Positions 1 to 4,981 of a DNA stretch of 7,672 nucleotides are shown here, piece after piece; position 1 is the stretch's first letter, and each line of letters starts with the position of its first letter. The DNA comes from Candidatus Dojkabacteria bacterium (GTDB lineage: Bacteria; Patescibacteriota; Dojkabacteria; GCA-002793355). The stretch spans positions 1 through 7,672 of the forward strand of contig JALVLD010000157.1 of the NCBI GenBank assembly GCA_027033525.1, in the 5' to 3' direction. Below the pieces are notes generated by a model. That model saw only the letters and a list, made by a program, of their open reading frames with translations, was not told where the DNA came from and made no database searches. The translations under genes and the position numbers were made by a program.

Positions 1-2
1 AT

Positions 3-86
3 AACAAGCTTACCAAATTAATGTTAAAAACCGGCAAATCACGTACTCAAATTATTAGGGATTTAATAATAAAAACTAAAACCTAA
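3..86 (+). CDS. C-terminal fragment of a probable ribbon-helix-helix (CopG/Arc-type) protein
   Basis: An open frame runs in from the left edge of the window and ends at TAA (84-86), giving 27 codons. The translated end contains LTKLMLKTGKSRTQIIRDLI, which has the pattern of the two helices of ribbon-helix-helix DNA-binding proteins: a leucine-spaced first helix, a T-G-K/R-S-R turn, then an I-I-R-x-L-I second helix, followed by a short basic tail. Such proteins are dimeric repressors or antitoxins. The N-terminal beta strand that contacts DNA would lie outside the window, so neither the start nor the target can be seen. The gene converges on uvrA with 10 bases between the two stop codons. If it is an antitoxin, a partner toxin would have to lie upstream, because uvrA occupies the downstream side. 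The assignment rests on about 20 residues only; a chance open frame is possible. Confidence 0.5.
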   Translation, partial: NKLTKLMLKTGKSRTQIIRDLIIKTKT

Positions 87-96
87 ATGTTATAAC

Positions 97-3069
97 CTAC
101 TTGAGCAAAGCCTTTAAAAACTTGCCAGTGTAACTTTTCTTGCAATTAACAAGCTTACCTACAGGTCCTTCAAATATAATTTGGCCACCTTCGTCGCCTC
201 CTTCTGGACCTAAATCTATAACCCAATCTGCTTCTTTTATAAATTCTAAATTATGCTCTATTACAATTACAGTATTACCAGCAAAAGCTAATCTTTTAAG
301 AACTACTAATAGTTTTTCAATATCTGCAAAATGCAATCCTGTTGTTGGTTCATCTAATATGTAAACTGTTTTGCCTGTAACTTTTTTATTTAACTCTGCA
401 GCTAGTTTAACTCTTTGTGCTTCTCCACCTGAAAGTGTAGGTGCAGGCTGGCCTAATTTTATATATCCTAAGCCAACCTCTTCTAGCACTTTTAATTTAC
501 GTGCTATTGCGGGGATATCTTTAAAAAACTCTAATGCATCAGATACACTCATCTCTAAAATATCGGCAATATTTTTGCCTTTATATTTAACCTCTAAAAC
601 TTCGGATACATAACGCTTGCCTTTACATACCTCGCACTCAATATACACATCTGGCATAAACTGCATTTCTACTTTTATTTGGCCTTCGCCTTTACATGCT
701 TCACAGCGACCTCCGGGCACATTAAAACTAAATCTACCTGGAGCATACCCTCTTATTTTTGCTTCTCTTGTTTGTGCAAATAAGTATCTAATTTCATCAA
801 AAACTTTGGTATAAGTTGCAGGATTGCTTCTTGGTGTACGCCCTATTGGAGATTGATCTATAAATATTACCTTATCTATTGTTCCAGAAATAAAAATTGA
901 ATCGTATTTTGCTTCAGTTGTATAAACTTTTTGGCCTAATACTTTTCGCAATGCAGGGTATAACGTTTCTACTACTAAAGAGCTTTTACCAGAGCCTGAA
1001 ACTCCGGTTACCACAGTAAATTTACCAAGTGGAAATTTAACAGTTATGTTTTTTAAGTTATGCGTACTTACTTTTCTAAGCTCTATTGCACCTTTACGCT
1101 CAACTCTTTTAGCTGGATCTATCCCCTGCTTTTTTAATAATTTCTTAACATTTTTGCTTACTGTTTTTTTGCCGCTTAAATATGGCCCTGTTACAGAATT
1201 TTTATTTTTTGCAATTTGCCCTGGCGTACCATAAGCTACTATTTTACCACCTTCTGCACCTGCACCAGGGCCAAAATCTATAACTAAATCTGCATTTTGT
1301 ATTGTATCTTTATCATGTTCTACTACAATAACTGTATTATTTAAATCGCGCAATTTTTTAAGAGTTTGAATTAATCTATGTTGATCACGTGCATGCAAAC
1401 CAATAGATGGCTCATCTAATACATAAATTACATCCGTTAAACCAGTGCCTATTTGGCTTGCTAAGCGAATACGTTGTGCTTCTCCTCCAGAAAGCGTTGT
1501 TGCACTTCTACTTAAGGTTAAATATCCCAAGCCAACATCTATTAAAAATTTTGCTCGGGTTAATACCTCTCTTAAAATTGGTTTTGCTATTTGCTGTTTT
1601 GTAGGTGTTAATTCTTTTTCTATTTTTTGCAAAAATTCATAAAAATCTAAATTAGAAAGACTAGAAAGCTCGTAAATATTTAATCCACCGACCTTAACAC
1701 CTAAAGACTCGTGCTTTAAACGTGCTCCATGACACTCACTACATACTACTGCAATCATGTATTTTTCAATTTCAGACCTAATAAATTCAGATTGTGTTTC
1801 TAAATATCTACGCTCTAAATTATTTATAATACCTTCCCATTTAAGCTGCATAATACGTTTACTACCATCTTTAGAAGAATAATATGTAATATCGTAAAGC
1901 TTTTCCCCAGTGCCGTACAATAAAATATCTAACTTTGCTCTAGTTAAATTTTTAAGAGGAATTGTTGTTGGTATATTGTGAGAATCCAAAACTTTATTTA
2001 ACAAACGTTTAAAAATTGTATCGCGCTCATACATTTTTCTAAATGGAATGATTCCTCCTTGAGCAATTGATTTAGACTTATCTAAAACTAATTCTTCACT
2101 AACTTTTTTAATAACCCCTAATCCGTTACATACAGGGCAGGCTCCCTTTGGAGAATTAAATGAAAAATGTGCTGGCTCAAACTCTGGCAATGAAATATTA
2201 CACTTATGGCAATACAATTTTGTGCTGTAATCTAATTCTAAAGTTTTTTGCTCTAATTTTACACCTGGTAAATTACCATTAACCTCTATTAACCTAACCA
2301 AGTTTGGCTCCAACCCCAAAGCTGCATCTATTGTTTGAAATAACCTAGACTTAAAAAGCCGTAAAAATTCGGAATCATTAATATTTGCTTGTGGAATAAA
2401 CAAAGTATCAACTACAACAAAAATTGTATGACGCTTATTTTTATCTAGAGTAGGTAATCCGACAGCTAAATCAAAGAGCTGATTATCTACAATAATATTG
2501 TTCCAGCCTAATTTACGCAAAGATAAAAAAGTATCTTCAAATGCACCTTTTTTATATTCAAATAATGGGGCAACTACAAATGCTCTAAAACCAAACTCTT
2601 TTTGTTTTTTAGTTGCAGTCTCAAAAAATTGTTTAATACGATTTAAAATATTATCAACAATTTGATCTATTGTTTGGCTTTCAAGTTTTTGTCCACACTT
2701 AGGACAATGTGGAGTACCTACACGTGCGTACAACAGACGCAAATAATCATAAATTTCTGTAACTGTACCTACTGTAGAGCGAGGATTGTGCGAAACTGTT
2801 TTTTGATCTATAGCAATAGCTGGTGCTAAACCATCTATTCTATCTACCGCAGGTTTTTTAAGCTCGCCTAAGAATTGACGTGCATAACTAGATAAACTTT
2901 CTAAATACCTACGTTGGCCTTCTGCATAAATAACATCCATTGCAAGCGAACTTTTCCCTGAACCAGATAATCCAGTAAATACAATTAATTTGCCCTTTGG
3001 CAGTTCTAAATCTATATTCTTTAAATTGTGTTCGCGTGCACCACGTATTTTTATTACGGATTTTGGCAT
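97..3069 (-). CDS. uvrA: UvrABC excinuclease subunit A (DNA damage recognition ATPase)
   Basis: UvrA recognises bulky DNA lesions as a dimer, loads UvrB and starts nucleotide excision repair in the cytoplasm. From the ATG at 3069 the protein has 990 residues, slightly longer than the roughly 940 of E. coli UvrA. Both ABC ATPase halves are intact: Walker A GLSGSGKS (33-40) and GVSGSGKS (689-696), signatures LSGGE (526-530 and 879-883), Walker B ending LDEP (551-554 and 905-908), and H-loop EH (584-585 and 938-939). Zinc cysteines are present at 287/290/311/314 and 789/792/812/815; CPKC (122-125) and CSEC (443-446) probably form the other zinc site. The UvrB-binding insertion (about 130-250) is present, so this is the repair-type UvrA and not the UvrB-independent paralogue class. 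An in-frame TTG at 3132 would add 21 residues, but that stretch contains the promoter and lacks family similarity, so I reject it. Stop is TAG. uvrB and uvrC are not in the window. Confidence 0.98.
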   Translation of the reverse strand: MPKSVIKIRGAREHNLKNIDLELPKGKLIVFTGLSGSGKSSLAMDVIYAEGQRRYLESLSSYARQFLGELKKPAVDRIDGLAPAIAIDQKTVSHNPRSTVGTVTEIYDYLRLLYARVGTPHCPKCGQKLESQTIDQIVDNILNRIKQFFETATKKQKEFGFRAFVVAPLFEYKKGAFEDTFLSLRKLGWNNIIVDNQLFDLAVGLPTLDKNKRHTIFVVVDTLFIPQANINDSEFLRLFKSRLFQTIDAALGLEPNLVRLIEVNGNLPGVKLEQKTLELDYSTKLYCHKCNISLPEFEPAHFSFNSPKGACPVCNGLGVIKKVSEELVLDKSKSIAQGGIIPFRKMYERDTIFKRLLNKVLDSHNIPTTIPLKNLTRAKLDILLYGTGEKLYDITYYSSKDGSKRIMQLKWEGIINNLERRYLETQSEFIRSEIEKYMIAVVCSECHGARLKHESLGVKVGGLNIYELSSLSNLDFYEFLQKIEKELTPTKQQIAKPILREVLTRAKFLIDVGLGYLTLSRSATTLSGGEAQRIRLASQIGTGLTDVIYVLDEPSIGLHARDQHRLIQTLKKLRDLNNTVIVVEHDKDTIQNADLVIDFGPGAGAEGGKIVAYGTPGQIAKNKNSVTGPYLSGKKTVSKNVKKLLKKQGIDPAKRVERKGAIELRKVSTHNLKNITVKFPLGKFTVVTGVSGSGKSSLVVETLYPALRKVLGQKVYTTEAKYDSIFISGTIDKVIFIDQSPIGRTPRSNPATYTKVFDEIRYLFAQTREAKIRGYAPGRFSFNVPGGRCEACKGEGQIKVEMQFMPDVYIECEVCKGKRYVSEVLEVKYKGKNIADILEMSVSDALEFFKDIPAIARKLKVLEEVGLGYIKLGQPAPTLSGGEAQRVKLAAELNKKVTGKTVYILDEPTTGLHFADIEKLLVVLKRLAFAGNTVIVIEHNLEFIKEADWVIDLGPEGGDEGGQIIFEGPVGKLVNCKKSYTGKFLKALLK

Positions 3070-3075
3070 AAGTGG

Positions 3076-3084
3076 ATTATAACA
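3076..3084 (-). promoter_or_regulatory. Extended -10 promoter of uvrA, placed for a leaderless transcript
   Basis: Read on the minus strand the bases are TGTTATAAT, a perfect extended -10 (TG, one base, then consensus TATAAT). Six bases (CCACTT) separate it from the uvrA ATG, so the A of the ATG is the seventh base downstream, where transcription normally begins. I see no good -35 hexamer at 16-18 bases upstream, which fits a promoter that depends on the TG extension. No Shine-Dalgarno sequence exists in this interval. This supports the ATG at 3069 over the upstream TTG. Confidence 0.7.
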
Positions 3085-3113
3085 AAGGTTAGTAATTGAC
3101 TTGACTGCCAAGT

Positions 3114-3138
3114 AAATAATTCCCCTACTCAATTATTT
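3114..3138. repeat. Perfect 8-bp AT-only inverted repeat upstream of uvrA
   Basis: The arms AAATAATT (3114-3121) and AATTATTT (3131-3138) are exact reverse complements around a 9-base loop. On the minus strand the loop is G-rich (GAGTAGGGG). The repeat lies 7 bases past the stop codon of the PH-like membrane protein and about 45-69 bases upstream of the predicted uvrA transcription start. It could be an operator for a dimeric regulator, an upstream A/T-rich promoter element, or a weak hairpin at the end of the preceding transcript. A typical terminator is unlikely because the stem has no G:C pair and no T-tract follows. An AT-only palindrome can also arise by chance in DNA this AT-rich. Confidence 0.4.
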
Positions 3139-3145
3139 CGCTGTG

Positions 3146-3865
3146 TTACAATGCAGGCCTAAATTGGTTAGTTAAATTTCTTAGCTTTTTTACTCCATCA
3201 AAACCAACGTATTTATAAATGATAGCCTCTATGCGGTCTACAATTTTAGGCCTATTAAGATTTGCTAGATAGGCACATGCCAGCATATCAAAAAGATTTC
3301 CATGATACCAAAACGAAATAGGGACCTCGTATCCCCCTGAGAAAACCAAAGCAATATAAGACATACGCCCTAAATAAACGATATCTTCTAATTCGCTCCA
3401 TGCGAATTTATACATCTTGCCAAATCTCTTGACTATAATACCTTCCTTGCTAAACTTAACGCTGCCTATGAAACGAATATTCTGCAGGAAAACAGGCCAC
3501 ATAACCAAGATAATAACTATCCCCAAAGTCCCTCCTACTATGACGTCACCATAGTTTGTATTTCCAGCAAGCTGATTTACATTATTACTGCTATCGAAAT
3601 TTAATATTACCTTTATAGCTGCCAACAAAAGAAATACTCCTAATAATATAATAGCCCCTATAAAAACAATCAATATTGCCAAGAGGAATGCCCCCCACAA
3701 GCCCTTTTGTTTAATTAATGGAATATATTCATCTGTACAAATTATTTTGTCTTCAGACTGTTTTCTTGCAGCTTTCTTCTCAAGATTCTCTGAGACAGCA
3801 ATACCGACTTCGGCACCTATTCTCCCACTTATTGCAGTTCCAATAGCACTAGATACTTCAGACAT
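3146..3865 (-). CDS. Two-helix membrane protein with bacterial PH-like domain
   Basis: A protein of 239 residues whose specific function I do not recognise. Residues 1-25 form a small Gly/Ala-rich segment with G9, G14, G17 and G21, resembling a glycine zipper that could pack or insert in a membrane. A charged stretch (28-56) leads to two hydrophobic segments at about 57-87 and 108-128, the first long enough to be a kinked or re-entrant helix. Residues 132-200 look like the bacterial PH-like fold of YdbS-type membrane proteins: alternating strands with SKEGIIVKRFGK, then a W-S-E-L-E-D-I element and a V-F-S-G-G turn. By the positive-inside rule the PH-like part is probably cytoplasmic. The ATG follows the stop of the preceding gene after 3 bases (TAG AAG ATG), so translational coupling is likely and the two products may act together. 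Stop is TAA. The fold is inferred from pattern, not from a search. Confidence 0.8.
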   Translation of the reverse strand: MSEVSSAIGTAISGRIGAEVGIAVSENLEKKAARKQSEDKIICTDEYIPLIKQKGLWGAFLLAILIVFIGAIILLGVFLLLAAIKVILNFDSSNNVNQLAGNTNYGDVIVGGTLGIVIILVMWPVFLQNIRFIGSVKFSKEGIIVKRFGKMYKFAWSELEDIVYLGRMSYIALVFSGGYEVPISFWYHGNLFDMLACAYLANLNRPKIVDRIEAIIYKYVGFDGVKKLRNLTNQFRPAL

Positions 3866-3868
3866 CTT

Positions 3869-4510
3869 CTATTTATTAAAAATTATACAACTTCCTCTCA
3901 TGTCAACAATTTTTTTACTTACTGGACTTACAAGTAATACTATATCTTTCTCTTTACATGCTTCAAGGTTATATTTAAAATTTCTAGGCATGACTGTTTC
4001 TAGGTATACATCGCCATAATTACTGCACGTGAGATCCGATACCTCACTGTTAGCAACACTATCTTTATAGTGGACCTTGCTAACTCTACAATTTACAATA
4101 TAGTATTTCTGCAAACCATACTCGTCATATACACCAAATTCTCGCAGCGGGTAATATAACGACAGGATAGCTCCAAGAAACAGCCCCACTATGAAAAAAC
4201 GCCAAACCCACTTATACAAGTTTTCTAACCTTATATAGCTCTCTGCATCCATTTGCCTTAATACCAATTGCAAGTAATCTTTATCACGCTCTTTAAACTT
4301 ATCCTTAGACGGCCCAAAACTCTCCTTATGTGTAGCTTTAAAAAATACTGTAAGGCTCTTATTGCCAAGCCACCAAATAATTAGCACAATAACGATAAGG
4401 AGCAGCCTTTTTACTACCAGAATCGCCCAAATCAAACCATAGTTTTTATTAAAACCATAAATATTTAATAGCTCCTTTGTGGCATGTATCCCTATGGTAG
4501 AGATTTGCAT
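3869..4510 (-). CDS. Two-helix membrane protein with four-cysteine outer domain, function unknown
   Basis: A protein of 213 residues that I cannot place in a family. Hydrophobic segments lie at about 26-48 and 104-120. The loop between them (about 58-100) is strongly basic and charged, so it should face the cytoplasm, with both ends outside. The C-terminal part (121-213) is therefore probably extracytoplasmic; it carries C141, C162, C185 and C208, an even number that could form two disulfides, and no cysteine occurs elsewhere in the protein. The pattern resembles small membrane-anchored proteins with a beta-rich outer domain, but no catalytic motif is visible. The cupin stop is 48 bases upstream. 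No Shine-Dalgarno sequence precedes the ATG; a weak -10-like TAAGAT (4521-4516) ends 5 bases before it, leaving open a leaderless start. It is almost fused to the following PH-like membrane protein gene. Stop is TAG. Confidence 0.75.
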   Translation of the reverse strand: MQISTIGIHATKELLNIYGFNKNYGLIWAILVVKRLLLIVIVLIIWWLGNKSLTVFFKATHKESFGPSKDKFKERDKDYLQLVLRQMDAESYIRLENLYKWVWRFFIVGLFLGAILSLYYPLREFGVYDEYGLQKYYIVNCRVSKVHYKDSVANSEVSDLTCSNYGDVYLETVMPRNFKYNLEACKEKDIVLLVSPVSKKIVDMRGSCIIFNK

Positions 4511-4558
4511 AAAAGATCTTACATAATTTTATTTTTAGTAATCTTTCTTTTGCCCACC

Positions 4559-4963
4559 TTAAACTTGCCCTTCAAAATGATCTTCCTCATCTGCCATTGC
4601 TTCTGCCTTTGTTTTATGAACTGTGCCGGGCTTATGTTCGGGAGGAGCGTAAATTGTATAAAGCTTTAATGGAGTGTCGCCTATGTTTTCTACATTATGT
4701 TTAGCTCCGGCTGGTACCACTACTGCATCGCCATCATGCACTTCAAAAACTTCGTCATTAATATAAACCTTGCCATGGCCGGCTTCGAATCTAAAAAATT
4801 GGTCATGATCTTCGTGAACTTCCCAGCCTATATCCTCGCCAGGTTGTAAGGTCATTAGTACTAATTGCAGTTTACCTGTAAAAAGTACTTGGCGAAAATT
4901 ATTGTTATCTAGAGTCGCCTGCTCTATGTTATCCATATAACCATACTTTGATTTGTTTGCCAT
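4559..4963 (-). CDS. Small single-domain cupin, probable metal-binding protein
   Basis: A 134-residue cytoplasmic beta-barrel protein of the cupin_2 type. No signal peptide is present. Cupin motif 1 is seen as GWEVHEDHDQFFRFEAGHG (46-64): H50 and H53 are the likely metal ligands, and the position normally held by glutamate is Q55. Motif 2 is a perfect match, GDAVVVPAGAKHNVEN (78-93), with H89 as the third histidine. The tail is acidic and holds HKTKAEAMADEEDHF, which I associate with this short-cupin group. Members bind a metal ion but their substrate is generally unknown, so no reaction can be given. I chose the ATG at 4963, where the conserved-looking sequence begins; an in-frame GTG at 4975 would add four residues (MCRY). 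The ATG is 18 bases from the stop of the oxidoreductase, which suggests cotranscription. No Shine-Dalgarno sequence is visible. Stop is TAA. Confidence 0.92.
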   Translation of the reverse strand: MANKSKYGYMDNIEQATLDNNNFRQVLFTGKLQLVLMTLQPGEDIGWEVHEDHDQFFRFEAGHGKVYINDEVFEVHDGDAVVVPAGAKHNVENIGDTPLKLYTIYAPPEHKPGTVHKTKAEAMADEEDHFEGQV

Positions 4964-4981
4964 ATATCTACACACTTTAAA

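Noticed and set aside
87..96. Terminator between uvrA and the convergent gene
   Set aside because: The gap is only 10 bases and no G:C stem with a T-tract can be drawn across it or the flanking bases.
2..159. 13-base repeat TAACAAGCTTACC at 2-14 and 147-159
   Set aside because: Both copies fall inside coding frames on different strands, there are only two, and no flanking structure suggests an attachment site or array.
3070..3132. In-frame TTG start adding 21 residues to UvrA
   Set aside because: The added residues do not resemble UvrA N-termini, which begin close to the I-x-I-x-G-A-R-E-H-N-L segment, and the stretch contains the TATAAT element and part of an inverted repeat.
3541..3548. 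Palindrome TGACGTCA
   Set aside because: It lies inside the PH-like protein coding region, encoding part of a conserved-looking G-D-V-I-V stretch, far from any promoter.
3500..4030. Shared N-Y-G-D-V pentapeptide in the two adjacent membrane proteins
   Set aside because: The surrounding residues do not align and the DNA differs, so this is not evidence for duplication.
4964..4975. GTG start for the cupin at 4975
   Set aside because: It adds only four residues, has no ribosome binding site, and lies 6 bases from the upstream stop. The ATG at 4963 fits the family start better, though the GTG cannot be excluded.
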